A stretch of 52,310 nt of DNA from an uncultured Neomegalonema sp. (GCA_937911325.1 CALDSD010000088.1:1-52310); one strand, 5' to 3'. Counted from the stretch's first letter, positions 41,008 to 51,313 are shown. Notes: generated by a model not told the origin, from the letters alone. Translations and numbers: made by a program.

Positions 41008-41520
41008 TTAGCTGTCGGCGGCGGCCGCCGCGCCGTAGGTCGGCGCCGCCAGCTTGCGCACGGGGGCGTCTTGCGAGATCGGGTCGTCAGAGCGCTGAAC
41101 CGATCCTTCAAATTGCGCACCGGATTCGATCGCAATGTTCTTGTGAAGAATGTCGCCTTCGACCCGGGCTGTGGAGGCGAGGCGGATCTTCAAGCCGCGG
41201 ATCCGTCCGATCACCTTGCCATTGACCACGACGTCGTCGGCGACGATCTCGCCGCGGACAGTGGCGTTCTGGCCGATTGTCAGGAGGTGCGAACGAATGT
41301 CTCCCTCGATCTGACCTTCGATCTGCATGTCGCCGGTCGTCTCGAGGTTTCCGGTGATCTTCAAGTCCGATGAGATGATCGACGGGGCTGGCTTGGGCCC
41401 AGCCTTCGCGGCTGGCGCTGCAGCGGCCTGTGGAGCCGGTTTCGGCGCTGCAAGCGGCGTCTTCTCCGGGGTCGGAGCCGAAGGGTCGATCGGGTCGTTG
41501 ATCTTGCTCTTAGAAAACAT
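41008..41520 (-). CDS. Bactofilin
   Basis: A polymer-forming cytoskeletal protein that often recruits peptidoglycan enzymes. The 170-residue protein has a Pro/Ala-rich N-terminal tail (about 12-46), then the bactofilin core (about 47-145) of short beta-helix repeats: SIISSDLKITGNLETTGD, MQIEGQIEGDI, ATVRGEIVADDVVVNGKVIG. The start overlaps the preceding M23 peptidase gene by 11 bases, so the two are translated together. A terminator follows. Confidence 0.95.
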   Translation of the reverse strand: MFSKSKINDPIDPSAPTPEKTPLAAPKPAPQAAAAPAAKAGPKPAPSIISSDLKITGNLETTGDMQIEGQIEGDIRSHLLTIGQNATVRGEIVADDVVVNGKVIGRIRGLKIRLASTARVEGDILHKNIAIESGAQFEGSVQRSDDPISQDAPVRKLAAPTYGAAAAADS

Positions 41521-42856
41521 TTTTCCCAGCCTCTAAAAACTTGCGTGGATTGTAGGGGCGCTTTTTCAGCCGGATCTCATAGTGCAGATGGTTCCCCGTG
41601 CTGCGGCCCGTGCTGCCCACGTCGCCTATAAGCATGCCGCGCGTGACGCTGTCTCCCTTGCTCACGTGAATCGCGCTCAGGTGAGCATAGCGCGTTTCGA
41701 AGCCAAGGGCGTGCTGTATTCTGACCACCTTGCCGTAACCGCGCTGCGTTCCCGCGAAACTCACGCGGCCGTCCATTGTCGTCAGCACCGGGGTCCCTTT
41801 GGGCGCCGCCATGTCGTAGCCGTTATGCATCGCCCATCGTCCGGTGACGGGATGGCGACGTTTGCCGAAGCCGGATGTGACGCGATAAGGGTCTGTGATC
41901 GGTTCCGCAAAGGGCACTTTTTCGACAAGCAAACGCAGCGTGTTCACGTACTGAAGGTTCACCAACGCCCTTTGCACGGCCTCGTCGTTCACCGGAAACC
42001 CTTCAGCTGCGTCCGGTACGCTGAATGCGATCGGGATGAAGGGCCCGCCTTCGCCGCTGTATGACCTCTCGATCTCCGAAACCAAGGAATCCAGGTTTAT
42101 CCCGGTCTTCTTCAGGATCCGCTCAAGTTCGCCGATGCTGGTTTTCGTCGCTTCTTCGAGTTGCGCCATCACTTGAGCTTGATGCCGACGGATGTCTTCA
42201 ACATCGGTTTCAAGCGCAGCGACCTCGGTCGACAAGGTATCGGCCTTCTGTCGAGCGTCGTCTCGTTCGGTCGTCGTCTCATCAAGCGTTTGAACGAACT
42301 CATCCAGGCTGGCCCGACGTTGTTCCGCCAAACGGCGCGCTTCCGCCAAACCACGCTCCATCTCGAGGCCGCGGTAGCGTAGCTCTTCAAGTTTGGTGAG
42401 CGCGTCGTCGCGTTGTTCGGTCACCTCCTGAAGGCGGCGGCGGCTCGCCTCCAGCCGGCCCTGCAACGCGACTTCGACGCCGGCCTGGTTCTCAAGCTGC
42501 CCATGCTTGCCTGAAAGCCTGCGCATCACTTCGTCAAAGCGCCGCTCGGAATCTTCGAGCTCCGCCTCAAGGCGTTTGTAGCGTTGCTGCAGTTTGACGA
42601 CCCGACCGGTATACGCCTCTTTGACCTCGATCAGCGCCTGGTCGCGCGAGGCGACCTCGGTGTCGGAGACGTAGGAACTTACCGTCGCGAACGCCGCCCA
42701 GACAACGACGGCGATCATCGCGATCATGGCTCCGAACTGCAGGCCCGGGGTCAGCGTCAGATAGCGCACCGTGCCTTCTGAACGCACGTAGATCTCACGT
42801 TCTGGAAAGATCCGCGCATACAGCGCTTTAAGCCAAGCGATCAACCCAAATGGCAT
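41510..42856 (-). CDS. M23 peptidase with coiled coil (DipM/LmdC-like), active
   Basis: A 448-residue inner-membrane anchored peptidoglycan endopeptidase. A cytoplasmic segment precedes one helix (about 38-62, GLQFGAMIAMIAVVVWAAFA). A long coiled coil (about 70-260) leads to the M23 domain (about 325-445). Zinc ligands are intact: MHNGYDMAAP, and HLHYEI near the end. This is unlike the LytM lipoprotein at 4508. The bactofilin gene follows, overlapping by 11 bases, a genetic pairing known to link bactofilin scaffolds to M23 enzymes. Confidence 0.94.
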   Translation of the reverse strand: MPFGLIAWLKALYARIFPEREIYVRSEGTVRYLTLTPGLQFGAMIAMIAVVVWAAFATVSSYVSDTEVASRDQALIEVKEAYTGRVVKLQQRYKRLEAELEDSERRFDEVMRRLSGKHGQLENQAGVEVALQGRLEASRRRLQEVTEQRDDALTKLEELRYRGLEMERGLAEARRLAEQRRASLDEFVQTLDETTTERDDARQKADTLSTEVAALETDVEDIRRHQAQVMAQLEEATKTSIGELERILKKTGINLDSLVSEIERSYSGEGGPFIPIAFSVPDAAEGFPVNDEAVQRALVNLQYVNTLRLLVEKVPFAEPITDPYRVTSGFGKRRHPVTGRWAMHNGYDMAAPKGTPVLTTMDGRVSFAGTQRGYGKVVRIQHALGFETRYAHLSAIHVSKGDSVTRGMLIGDVGSTGRSTGNHLHYEIRLKKRPYNPRKFLEAGKNVF

Positions 42857-42920
42857 CGACCGTCGTCCTCTTTAGCAAAACGGATTGCGGCTGGTTTTCG
42901 TCTTCCCCAAAGGGTGGTAC

Positions 42921-42936
42921 TGGCTCGCATGAGCCA
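42921..42936. promoter_or_regulatory. Perfect 6-bp inverted repeat upstream of the M23 gene
   Basis: TGGCTC-GCAT-GAGCCA (42921-42936) lies in the 160-base gap between the M23 and DUF455 genes, about 65 bases before the M23 start. It may be an operator half-site pair. I see no other structure here. Confidence 0.35.
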
Positions 42937-43016
42937 CATCAAGATGAAAACGCCCGCCTCCGCTGTGACCGATGAGCAAAGTTACCAATCCGTTTATAGC
43001 AGAATATGGGCCAAAG

Positions 43017-43841
43017 TCAGCGTGCGTCATGTTCGACCAAGGGCCAGTAAAAATCGAGCGGCAGCCCGGCTTCGGCTCGCTTTTCTTCATTGAACGGCGG
43101 CTTTAAAGACCCGCCAAAGTATCGTCGCACGAGATCGTGAAACACGGGTTTCGGATCCGCATCCGCGCGGCCGCACAGAAAATGGAACCACTTGGAGCCA
43201 TAGGCGACGTGCCCGACCTCTTCTGCGTAGATCGTCTCCAACGCAGAGACGGTCTCCGCATCGTCGACCGACCGGAACATCTCGATCATTCCCGGCGTGA
43301 CGTCGAGCCCTCGGGCCTCAAGCACCATCGGAACCACCGCCAGCCGCGCAAGAAGATCATCCTTTGTCGCTTCCGCGGAACGCCACATCCCCGCATGGGC
43401 GGGCAGGTCGCCATATCGCATGTCGTGGCGAGCGAGGCAGTAGCTGAGGAGGAGAAAGTGCTTGGATTCCTCATCGGCCGCCCGAACCCAGTCGTCGTAG
43501 AAGCCCTTGGGAAGCTTTGTCTCGGTGAAGCGCGCGACAATATCCCAGTGCAAATCGACGGCGTTCAGTTCGATATGGGATATTGCGTGGAGCAACGCCG
43601 CGCGCCCGGCGGGCGATCCGCCGCGCCGCTTGGGCATCCGACGTGGATCCAGAAGTTCTGGACGGGTGGGTCGGCTGGGCCGCAGGGGAGGGCGGGCGAC
43701 CCCGACCGGCATGTTCGGGTCCGACCGCCATTTCTCGGCTGCGGCGCGGCTGCGCCGAGCCTTTTCCCAAGGGTCGGGCGTGCGCAGGACCAGTTCGGCG
43801 CAAGCCGCAAGCGCCTCGGGAAGGTCGGTCTCTGCCGGCAT
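43017..43841 (-). CDS. DUF455 ferritin-like family protein
   Basis: A 274-residue protein of the DUF455 family, a ferritin-like helical group whose role is unknown. Metal-ligand type motifs are visible: SHIELNAVDLHWDI, AADEESKHFLLLSYCL, and IYAEEVGHVAYGSKWF. The Glu-x-x-His pattern suggests a di-iron site. ATG 43841 (MPAETDLPEALAACAEL) is the likely start; the open frame to 44030 runs antisense-free through the Bcp gene in another frame but is not used. It starts 18 bases after the bcp stop. Confidence 0.88.
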   Translation of the reverse strand: MPAETDLPEALAACAELVLRTPDPWEKARRSRAAAEKWRSDPNMPVGVARPPLRPSRPTRPELLDPRRMPKRRGGSPAGRAALLHAISHIELNAVDLHWDIVARFTETKLPKGFYDDWVRAADEESKHFLLLSYCLARHDMRYGDLPAHAGMWRSAEATKDDLLARLAVVPMVLEARGLDVTPGMIEMFRSVDDAETVSALETIYAEEVGHVAYGSKWFHFLCGRADADPKPVFHDLVRRYFGGSLKPPFNEEKRAEAGLPLDFYWPLVEHDAR

Positions 43842-43858
43842 GCCGTGCGGAACCAGGC

Positions 43859-44347
43859 CTAGAGCGCCTTGACGGCGTCCAGCGCCGCGTCGACATGGCC
43901 GGGGACCTTCACCTTGCGCCAGACCTGCTTTACGACGCCGTCGCCGTCGATCAGGAAGGTCGATCGCTCGATGCCCATGTACTTCTTGCCATACATCGAC
44001 TTCTCGACCCAAACGCCGTAGCGCTCGCACACGTCGGTCTCTTCATCCGACAGCAAGGCGACGCCGAGTTCATGTTTGTCGCGAAACTTGTCGAGTTTCT
44101 TCACCGGGTCTTTCGAAACGCCCAGGACAACTGCGCCCGCCGCTTCGAAATCCGCGGCTCTTTCCGTAAAGCCGATCGCCTGTTTGGTGCAGCCCGAGGT
44201 GTCGGCTTTCGGGTAGAAGTACAAGACGACCTTCTTGCCCTTCAGGTCGGCAAGCGAAACCCGTCCGTCGCCGTCGCCGTCGCGCGGCAAGTCGAAGTCC
44301 GGCGCCGGCGCGTCAACTGCGACGGCGGCTTTGGCGGGGTCGGTCAT
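43859..44347 (-). CDS. bcp: Bcp/PrxQ-type peroxiredoxin
   Basis: Thiol peroxidase reducing hydrogen peroxide and organic peroxides. From ATG 44347 (GGAG upstream) the 162-residue protein has APDFDLPRDGDG, VVLYFYPKADTSGCTKQA with the peroxidatic Cys, and VSKDPVKKLDKFRDKH. The resolving Cys usual five residues later (CTKEAC) is absent; another Cys in DETDVCERYG is the only candidate. The active-site Ser in DTSGC replaces the more usual Pro. It precedes DUF455 on the same strand. Confidence 0.93.
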   Translation of the reverse strand: MTDPAKAAVAVDAPAPDFDLPRDGDGDGRVSLADLKGKKVVLYFYPKADTSGCTKQAIGFTERAADFEAAGAVVLGVSKDPVKKLDKFRDKHELGVALLSDEETDVCERYGVWVEKSMYGKKYMGIERSTFLIDGDGVVKQVWRKVKVPGHVDAALDAVKAL

Positions 44348-44430
44348 GGACGGTCTCCATTTGTGTCGCAACGTAAACCTTGGCGCCTGCGAGGTGAATC
44401 GCGTCGTCGCTCGCTGAGGCTCCGCGGATT

Positions 44431-44446
44431 CGACGAAATATCGTCG
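44431..44446. promoter_or_regulatory. Perfect 6-bp inverted repeat between bcp and the AsmA/YhdP gene
   Basis: CGACGA-AATA-TCGTCG (44431-44446) lies midway in the roughly 205-base divergent gap. An imperfect pair GAATCGCG/CGCGGATTC flanks it on the left. It is a candidate operator; no known regulator is matched. Confidence 0.4.
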
Positions 44447-44552
44447 TGTTTCGGGGTTTCAATCCCTATAAGCTGATTGTTGCGCCGCCCAAAGCTCGGG
44501 CCGTCGCGCCTCGAGACACAGATCTGCGGTCCGCCGCGAGTTCGGAGATGTG

Positions 44553-47500
44553 ATGGTCCGCGCCGCTCGTCTTTGCGCAAAGTACCTGTTCCGCGTCGCG
44601 CTGGTTTTTGTCGTTCTCGTCGGCGTCTTGGTCGGCCGCCTGGCGATCGGCCCCATTCAAGTCGACGCGTTGGCGCCGATCGCGGCGACCCAAATCAACC
44701 AGTCGCTTCCTGGATGGCGGGTCGATGTCGGGGGCATCGAGCTGGCCTGGCGGCGCGACCGCGGCGATGTCGGCTTCACGATGACCAACGTCGCGCTGAC
44801 GGATCCGGCCGGAACTGAAGCAGTGAACGCGCGTCAGGCGATCGTCGAGCTCGACCTTGCGAGCGCGTTCGGCGGCGTCATCGCGCCGACCGAACTCAGC
44901 CTGTCGGGCGCAAAGGCGCTTTTACTGAGAACGCCAGAGGGCGTCTTTCGGTTTTCGCTGGCGCGCGGAGATGCGGCGCCTCCTCTCGAAACGGACGACG
45001 GCGGCGGCGACAGCCCGATTGAGCCGGACCCGGACGCCTCGCGTGCGCCCGGCGCCGAGGACGGCGACGAGCCTCAGGGCGACGACGGCGGTTTCTCGGC
45101 GATCGCCGCAATTGTCGAAGGGTTGAGCGGAGACCGTGGAGCGCTCGAAAACCTCGCGCAATTTCAGCAGCTTCGCCTCGAAGACGTACAGATCGACTAT
45201 ATCGACCAGATGTCAGGCGTGACCTGGCGCGCGCCCTCGGCCGAGATGATCGTGGAGCGCGCCTTGGGCGGGTTGGCGGCGTCGTTTTCGGCGTCGGTTC
45301 AAACCGGCGAAGGCCGCGCGCCAATGGCCGTGGCGTTGCGCGGTTCCCGCGCCCGGGGCGCAACCGCCGTTGAATTGAACGCCACTTTCGCCAACGCGAG
45401 CGGGGAAGCGATCGCGTCGCAAGTTCCGGCGTTGGACGTTTTCCGCACGTTGGACGCCTCAGCCTCCGGATCGGCGCGCGCTGCGTTGGAGATGGCGACA
45501 GGCGACCTTCTCGATCTCTTTGTCGAGTTGTCGACGCAAGACGCCGCCCTTGACCTGGCGCCGGATCAACGCGTCGCGCTTGAAAGCTTGGATCTGGCTT
45601 TGGGGTTTGACCCAAAGGCCGGGCGCGTCACGCTCAGCAATCTCAATTTCGCAATCGACGGCGTGCTGGGATCTGCGACAGGCGAGGCCTTGCTGGACCG
45701 CGCCGTTGATGGTGAGACGACCGGCGCTCAAGGGCAGTTGGTGTTCGACCGGCTGGTCATTGCGCGAGACGGTCTGTTCGAAGAGCCGCTCAAGGTCTCG
45801 CAAGCCCTTATGGAATTCACCGTTTCTCAGGATGTGATCGCAGTTCCCAAGCTGGTGTTCTCGACGCCCGACACCGAGTTCGAGGCGACAGCGCGGGTCG
45901 AATTGAGCGGCGATGATCCGGAAACGCAGGTCTCCGCCACTTTTGGGACTTTTCCCGCGACGCGTTTGATTGCGCTCTGGCCGCTCTCTGCGGCGTCTGG
46001 CGGCCGCGCGTGGATCGAGCGGAACATCAAAGGAGGTTCAATCGAGAGCGGAAGCCTGTCCTGGCGCTCCAAGGGAGCGGATGAAGACTTCTCGGTTGCG
46101 TTCCGGTTCGCGGGGCTAACCGGCGTAGCGGTCGACGGGATGACCCCGATCACGTCGGCGTACGGGGCGGGTTTGGCGACCCTCGACGCGTTCAAACTGA
46201 ATTTGGAGGCAGGCGTCGTCGATCTGGGCGACGCCGGGGTCCTCGCATTGGGCGGCTCCAGTTTTGAAATCCCAGACCTGTCGGCGGAAGTGGAGCTTGG
46301 CGTCGTCGACTTGAGAGCCTCGGGCCCCGTTCAAGCCGCGTTGACTTTGATCGACCAGCCGCCGCTCGGGTTCTTGCAGCGGATGGGGCGAACGCCCGAC
46401 GCTGCGTCCGGCGACGCGAAGATCCAGGCGGCGTTGAACTTGCCTTTGTTGAAAGACCTCAAAACCGAAGAGGTTGACGTGAAGGTCACTGCCGACCTGA
46501 CGTCCTTGCGGGTCGCGGCGCCGGAAATCAACAGCACGATCACGGCCCGCTCAGCGGAGTTGGAAGTGGACACGGCCACTCTCAAACTGAGCGGCTCGAT
46601 GGCGGTCGACGGGTTCCCGGTCTGGGCGCGTTGGACCGAGGTTTTCGCTCCAGGCGATCGACAAGCGCGATCGTCCTTCGACATACGGACCCGCCCCAGC
46701 GCCGAGAGGCTGCAAGCCTTGGGCGCTCCCGCGGAGATCGTTCGCGAAGGGCGTGTCGATCTTCGGGGGCGATTTGACGTCTTTGACGTCGGACCCGTGA
46801 CGTTTACCGGGACAGCAGACCTGACGGCGCTCGGTCTTGCCCTGCCGCAATTGCAGTGGCGCAAACCGGTGGATCAAGCTGGCGCTGCGGATGTGCGAGC
46901 GACGTTTGGCGCCGAGGCCATCGAGATCACGTTTCCAGAAGTCTCAGCCGGCGAACTGATCATGTCAGGGGCTTTGGCGTTGACCGGCGACGGCGCGTTC
47001 GAAAGTTTCGAGGCGGCGCCGTTGATCCTGGGCCAAGGCACTGAGCTCAATCTGGCGGTTCTCAAGACGGCGGAAGGCGCGTATCGCGCGCGTGTTCGGG
47101 GACCGAAGTTCGATCTGCGTCCCATGCTCGCGGGGCGGTCGGACCAAACCACTCCGGGGGGCGGCGACGGCGCCGGAGAGGGAGCCGGAGAGGGAGCCGA
47201 AGCCCCGGCGTCTGGGACGCTTCGCAGCGTCGAACTCGACCTGGAAGTTGATCGTGCGCGGCTAAGCGACGACGCAGTTCTAAACCAGGCTGTCGCTCTG
47301 GTGACGCGGCGAGGGGACGGAGGCCTGGATGCGCAAGTCAACGGATCGATCAACGGCCGGGCCCAGGTTTCGATCTCCTACGGCGAGACGGCCAGGGCGG
47401 GAGAGTTCGCTGTTCGCGCCTCGGATGCTGGCGAGCTGTTGCGGACTCTCGGCTATTTCGACGACGGGTATGGCGGCGAACTTCTCCTCAGCGGACGGAA

Positions 47501-48053
47501 GCAATTGGGCGGCGTGATCGACGGGGATCTGCGGATCGACGACTTGATCGTACGCGATGCTCCGGGGCTTGCGCAGATCCTCTCGGTTGGGACGCTCATC
47601 GGTTTCGTCGACGCCTTGAGCAGCGGCGGGATCACCTTCACCAAGGTCAATGTGCCGTTCCGGATTATCGGCGACATGCTCGAGATCACGGATGCGGCGG
47701 CGACCGGTCCAAGCATGGGGTTGTCGCTCGGCGGAACCGTCAACAATCGAACCGAGGCTTTGGACCTTCAGGGCGCTGTCTCCCCCGCCTATGGCGTCAG
47801 TTCGTTGGTGAAGAACATCCCGCTGGTTGGAAACATCATCACGGGCGGGGAGGGCGAAGGGATTATCGGCGCATCCTACACGGTTCGTGGAACTGTCTCA
47901 GACCCCGAAATCTCGGTGAACCCGCTGTCGGTTCTTGGGATCGGGCCGTTCCGACGCCTGTTCACGTCGACGGATCCAAACGCGCCGGAGCCGCAGCCGC
48001 GCCAAAACCGCTTCCGTCGCGACGAGGGGTTTGTGAACGAGCCGCTAGACTAG
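44553..48053 (+). CDS. AsmA/YhdP-like protein (DUF3971 and AsmA-like C-terminal domain)
   Basis: A very long (1166 residues) membrane-anchored periplasmic protein of the AsmA/YhdP group, proposed to ferry phospholipids to the outer membrane. One N-terminal helix (about 14-32) is followed by repeating beta-rich segments and an acidic low-complexity stretch (about 146-178). A later Gly/Glu repeat ([10 protein letters not shown], near 875-885) and the AsmA-like C-terminal domain ([20 protein letters not shown]) follow. GGAG at 44544-44547 precedes ATG 44553. Its end overlaps the tyrS end by nine bases. MlaD and FadL proteins in the window are other envelope lipid-handling proteins. Confidence 0.88.
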   Translation: MVRAARLCAKYLFRVALVFVVLVGVLVGRLAIGPIQVDALAPIAATQINQSLPGWRVDVGGIELAWRRDRGDVGFTMTNVALTDPAGTEAVNARQAIVELDLASAFGGVIAPTELSLSGAKALLLRTPEGVFRFSLARGDAAPPLETDDGGGDSPIEPDPDASRAPGAEDGDEPQGDDGGFSAIAAIVEGLSGDRGALENLAQFQQLRLEDVQIDYIDQMSGVTWRAPSAEMIVERALGGLAASFSASVQTGEGRAPMAVALRGSRARGATAVELNATFANASGEAIASQVPALDVFRTLDASASGSARAALEMATGDLLDLFVELSTQDAALDLAPDQRVALESLDLALGFDPKAGRVTLSNLNFAIDGVLGSATGEALLDRAVDGETTGAQGQLVFDRLVIARDGLFEEPLKVSQALMEFTVSQDVIAVPKLVFSTPDTEFEATARVELSGDDPETQVSATFGTFPATRLIALWPLSAASGGRAWIERNIKGGSIESGSLSWRSKGADEDFSVAFRFAGLTGVAVDGMTPITSAYGAGLATLDAFKLNLEAGVVDLGDAGVLALGGSSFEIPDLSAEVELGVVDLRASGPVQAALTLIDQPPLGFLQRMGRTPDAASGDAKIQAALNLPLLKDLKTEEVDVKVTADLTSLRVAAPEINSTITARSAELEVDTATLKLSGSMAVDGFPVWARWTEVFAPGDRQARSSFDIRTRPSAERLQALGAPAEIVREGRVDLRGRFDVFDVGPVTFTGTADLTALGLALPQLQWRKPVDQAGAADVRATFGAEAIEITFPEVSAGELIMSGALALTGDGAFESFEAAPLILGQGTELNLAVLKTAEGAYRARVRGPKFDLRPMLAGRSDQTTPGGGDGAGEGAGEGAEAPASGTLRSVELDLEVDRARLSDDAVLNQAVALVTRRGDGGLDAQVNGSINGRAQVSISYGETARAGEFAVRASDAGELLRTLGYFDDGYGGELLLSGRKQLGGVIDGDLRIDDLIVRDAPGLAQILSVGTLIGFVDALSSGGITFTKVNVPFRIIGDMLEITDAAATGPSMGLSLGGTVNNRTEALDLQGAVSPAYGVSSLVKNIPLVGNIITGGEGEGIIGASYTVRGTVSDPEISVNPLSVLGIGPFRRLFTSTDPNAPEPQPRQNRFRRDEGFVNEPLD

Positions 48054-49295
48054 TTTCGCCAGTGCGTGACGTTTTTTCCCGGCGGAGAGCTTCAGCGGAC
48101 CCTCGTCGAAGGCCGCGGGCCCGTACATTGCGCCGACGTCGGTGACAGACGCGTCGTTCACCCGAGCGCCGCCCTCTCCGATCAGCCGTTTCGCCTCTTT
48201 GCCGGACTTGGCGAGGCCAGTCTGAACAAACAGCTGAACCACCGATATACCGTCGCCCAAGTCCCCCGCAGAGATCTCGACAGTCGGCAGATCGGCGCCA
48301 GCGCCTCCCGCTTCGAACGTTTCGCGCGCCGTCGCCGCCGCTGCGGCGGCCGCTTCCGCGCCATGGGCCAACGTCGTCACCTCGTTGGCGAGGGTGATCT
48401 TGGCGTCATTGATCTCGGCTCCTTGGAGCGTGGCCAAGCGAGCGATCTCTTCGAGCGGCAGTTCTGTGAACAGCTTGAGGAACTTGGCCACGTCCGCGTC
48501 CGCGGTGTTTCGCCAGTACTGCCAAAACTGGTACGGGCTCAGCATCTCCGCGTTCAGCCAAACAGCGCCGCTCGCGGTCTTGCCCATCTTCGCGCCGCCG
48601 GCCGTGGTCAGGAGCGGCGTCGTCAACCCATAGACCTCCGCGCCGCCGACCCGGCGCGTCAGATCGATGCCGTTGACGATGTTGCCCCATTGATCGGATC
48701 CGCCCATCTGCAGCCGGCAGCCGTATCGGCGGTTGAGTTCAAGGAAGTCGTAGGCCTGCAGCAGCATGTAGTTGAACTCGAGAAACGAGAGCGGTTGTTC
48801 ACGCTCGAGCCGAAGTTTCACCGAGTCGAAGGTCAGCATGCGGTTGATCGAGAAATGCCGGCCATAGTCGCGCAGAAACTCGATATAGTTCAGGCCGGAG
48901 AGCCATTCGTCATTATCGGCCATCATCGCGTCGGCCGAGCCGTCGCCGAAGTCGACGTAGTTTGCGAAGACCTTGCGAATGCCGGCCATGTTCTCGGCGA
49001 TACCCTGGGCGTCGAGCAGCTTGCGCGCTTCGTCCTTGCCCGAAGGGTCGCCGATTTTCGTGGTGCCGCCGCCCATCAAGACAATCGGTTTGTGTCCGGT
49101 CTTCTGCAGCCAACGCAGCATCATGATCTGCACCAGGCTGCCGACATGCAGCGACGGCGCAGTGCAGTCAAAACCGATGTAAGCGGGCGCGGCGCCGCTC
49201 GTCAGGGCGGCGTCCAATCCTTCATAATCCGTGCAATCCTGGATAAAGCCTCTCGCTTCAAGGATCTGCAGAAACTCGGACTTATGCGTCGCCAT
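48045..49295 (-). CDS. tyrS: Tyrosyl-tRNA synthetase
   Basis: Charges tRNA-Tyr. The 416-residue class I synthetase has [14 protein letters not shown] (HIGH-type motif as HVGS, about 45-55), [31 protein letters not shown] and AKMGKTASG (KMSKS-type). A C-terminal S4-like domain ([18 protein letters not shown]) follows. The Gly in KMGKT is a common variant. It overlaps the AsmA/YhdP gene by nine bases at 3' ends. Confidence 0.96.
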   Translation of the reverse strand: MATHKSEFLQILEARGFIQDCTDYEGLDAALTSGAAPAYIGFDCTAPSLHVGSLVQIMMLRWLQKTGHKPIVLMGGGTTKIGDPSGKDEARKLLDAQGIAENMAGIRKVFANYVDFGDGSADAMMADNDEWLSGLNYIEFLRDYGRHFSINRMLTFDSVKLRLEREQPLSFLEFNYMLLQAYDFLELNRRYGCRLQMGGSDQWGNIVNGIDLTRRVGGAEVYGLTTPLLTTAGGAKMGKTASGAVWLNAEMLSPYQFWQYWRNTADADVAKFLKLFTELPLEEIARLATLQGAEINDAKITLANEVTTLAHGAEAAAAAAATARETFEAGGAGADLPTVEISAGDLGDGISVVQLFVQTGLAKSGKEAKRLIGEGGARVNDASVTDVGAMYGPAAFDEGPLKLSAGKKRHALAKLV

Positions 49296-49386
49296 CGAAC
49301 CGCCTACTGGGAAATACCGGGATCGTCAGGTCTCTAACGCGCGAGGCGAGACAGGGGAAGAGCGATCCTGTTCTGGTTTGGCGGCG

Positions 49387-50067
49387 TTATGCGCGGGTGT
49401 TGCGATCGGTGAGTTCGCCGGCTTCAGACCAGCGGGCGTTGAGATCGATCCAGCGTTTCAGGCTCGCCTCCGCATCCTCTTGGCTGCGAAGCGCTCCGCC
49501 GGCGATCTCTTCGGCGATGGCGCGCCAGCATGTCGCCGACAGCGCCGACTTCATCGCGCGCATCTCATTGAGCACATCGTCCAGACCCGCTCGATGGGCC
49601 GGCGCCGTCCGAAAGCGCGCGACGAACCGCTGTATGCGATCGCGCTCCATCTGTTTCTTCGCCGCCAGCTCCTCCGCGCGTCGTGCTCGATCCGCATGGT
49701 CCGCGTCGATCGTCCTGTTCAGCGCCGACGCGAACGCTGCTGTCGCCATATCCGGCGCCGAACTCAATACGTCGATCAATCGATCCAGAAGCTCTTGGTC
49801 GGCGCGTCTGGCGTCCATGGCGCGCAGCAGATGCAGGAAAGCGGCGACTTCCCTTGCGGTCTGCAGATTTGTGACCTCGCCGCTCGCCGCTTGCTCGTAA
49901 GGGGTGCAAAGCGTCGTCTGGGCGAGGCGTCCAAAATCACTGTGCTTCTCGGGCAGCGCCATCTCTATCAAGGGTACGGAGGCCTTCAGCCCGAGCGCTT
50001 GACCGCCCCCTTCCTCCACGCAGGCGATTTGCGCGTCGAGGACTTGGGTGAGGGCGGGCGCGGACAT
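49387..50067 (-). CDS. Protein of unknown function, helical
   Basis: I do not recognise this 226-residue protein. It is rich in Ala, Arg and Glu, and predicted helical, with heptad-like stretches (DRARRAEELAAKKQMERDRIQRFVARF, in pieces, about 127-153) and no signal peptide or membrane helix. One Cys-containing N-terminal stretch (QIACVEEGG) and another (TTLCTPYEQ) occur. GAGG six bases before ATG 50067 supports it. It is divergent from anmK and upstream of tyrS on the same strand. It may be a small soluble scaffold or regulator, but that is a guess. Confidence 0.65.
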   Translation of the reverse strand: MSAPALTQVLDAQIACVEEGGGQALGLKASVPLIEMALPEKHSDFGRLAQTTLCTPYEQAASGEVTNLQTAREVAAFLHLLRAMDARRADQELLDRLIDVLSSAPDMATAAFASALNRTIDADHADRARRAEELAAKKQMERDRIQRFVARFRTAPAHRAGLDDVLNEMRAMKSALSATCWRAIAEEIAGGALRSQEDAEASLKRWIDLNARWSEAGELTDRNTRA

Positions 50068-50185
50068 GGCGGGCCTCGTTTGCTACACAGGCCAGAAACT
50101 GCGTCATGTTAAACATAGGTCTAGCGGTCTTGCTACTTAGAATTGCAATATCTGCCGCTTTGCGGATGCCAGGAGAATTCGGCGC

Positions 50186-51313
50186 ATGACCCGTTGGGCG
50201 ATCGGATTGATGTCGGGGACGTCCCTGGACGGGGCTGACGCCGCGCTGTTGAACGGCGACGGATCGCGCGTTCACGCGTTTGGCGCATGCGCTTACCGGG
50301 AATACAGCGACGGCGAACGCAAAGTGTTTCGGGCGGCGATGCGTCGCGCCGCTGAAACCCCGACATCTGAGCTTCGCCGCCAGCCGGAGATGTTCGCGAG
50401 CGAAGCGACCCTGTCGGCCGATATCCACGCTGAGTTGATCGAGCGGCTCTTGGCGCAGGACGCAGCCGAGACGCCCGAGCTCATCGGCTTTCACGGGCAA
50501 ACGCTCATCCACCGGCCAGAGGAAGGGTTCACGCTACAGATCGGCGATGCGGCGCGCTTGGCCAAGCGGGTCAACGTGCCGGTGGTTTACGATCTTCGAC
50601 TGAATGACATGGCTCAGGGCGGCCAGGGCGCGCCGCTGGCCCCTTTCTATCATTTCGCGTTGGCCCGCATGATGGAGGCGGACGCCCCGGTCGCGTTCTT
50701 GAACATCGGCGGCGTCGCGAACGTCACCTGGGTCGACCCACGGGCGACTGCGCCTGAGGCGCCGGGCGCTCTGCTGGCCTTTGACACCGGGCCGGGCAAC
50801 GCCTTGCTGAATGATCTGATCGGAGCGCGAACCGGCGCGGCTTGGGACACCGACGGGGCCGCAGCGGCCGCAGGGCGCGTGGATGACGGTGCTCTGAAAC
50901 AACTTCTGGACAACGCTTACTTCGAGGCGACGCCTCCGAAATCGCTGGACCGGGGCGATTTTCCCAAAGCCCCTGAGTTGATGAGGTCGCTCGGGCTGCA
51001 GGACGCCGCGGCGACGCTGACCGCGTTCACGGCCGCGTCGATCGAGCGAGCGCAGGACCATTTCAAGATCCCCGTCTCGCGGTGGCTTGTCTGCGGAGGG
51101 GGGCGTCACAACCCGCAGATGATGCGGATGCTGTCCGAGCGCTTGAGCGCCCCTGTCGAGCCGGTGGAGGCGGTCGGGTTCAACGGCGACATGATCGAGG
51201 CCCAGGCGTTCGCCCATCTCGCTCTGCGCTCGAACGCGTGCCTCCCCCTCAGCGCCCCCGCGACCACCGGCGTCCGAGCGCCGGCGACTGGGGGGCGGCT
51301 CTCGACGCCTTAG
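50186..51313 (+). CDS. anmK: Anhydro-N-acetylmuramic acid kinase
   Basis: Recycles cell-wall anhydroMurNAc by ATP-dependent opening and phosphorylation to MurNAc-6-phosphate. The 375-residue protein starts MTRWAIGLMSGTSLDGADAAL, with the ATP-loop LMSGTSLDG. It has IGFHGQTLIHRPEEG, VPVVYDLRLNDMAQGGQGAP and LNIGGVANVTW, and a late AFDTGPGNALLNDLI and CGGGRHN. AGGAG at 50171-50175 precedes the ATG. It is often found near tyrS in alphaproteobacteria. The 3' end overlaps the opposing hydrolase stop. Confidence 0.95.
   Translation: MTRWAIGLMSGTSLDGADAALLNGDGSRVHAFGACAYREYSDGERKVFRAAMRRAAETPTSELRRQPEMFASEATLSADIHAELIERLLAQDAAETPELIGFHGQTLIHRPEEGFTLQIGDAARLAKRVNVPVVYDLRLNDMAQGGQGAPLAPFYHFALARMMEADAPVAFLNIGGVANVTWVDPRATAPEAPGALLAFDTGPGNALLNDLIGARTGAAWDTDGAAAAAGRVDDGALKQLLDNAYFEATPPKSLDRGDFPKAPELMRSLGLQDAAATLTAFTAASIERAQDHFKIPVSRWLVCGGGRHNPQMMRMLSERLSAPVEPVEAVGFNGDMIEAQAFAHLALRSNACLPLSAPATTGVRAPATGGRLSTP

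Noticed and set aside
42929-43093. 54-codon + frame (starts MSHIKMKTPAS) in the gap before DUF455
   Set aside because: Weak start site, overlaps the DUF455 3' end, basic tail typical of antisense reading; not enough support.
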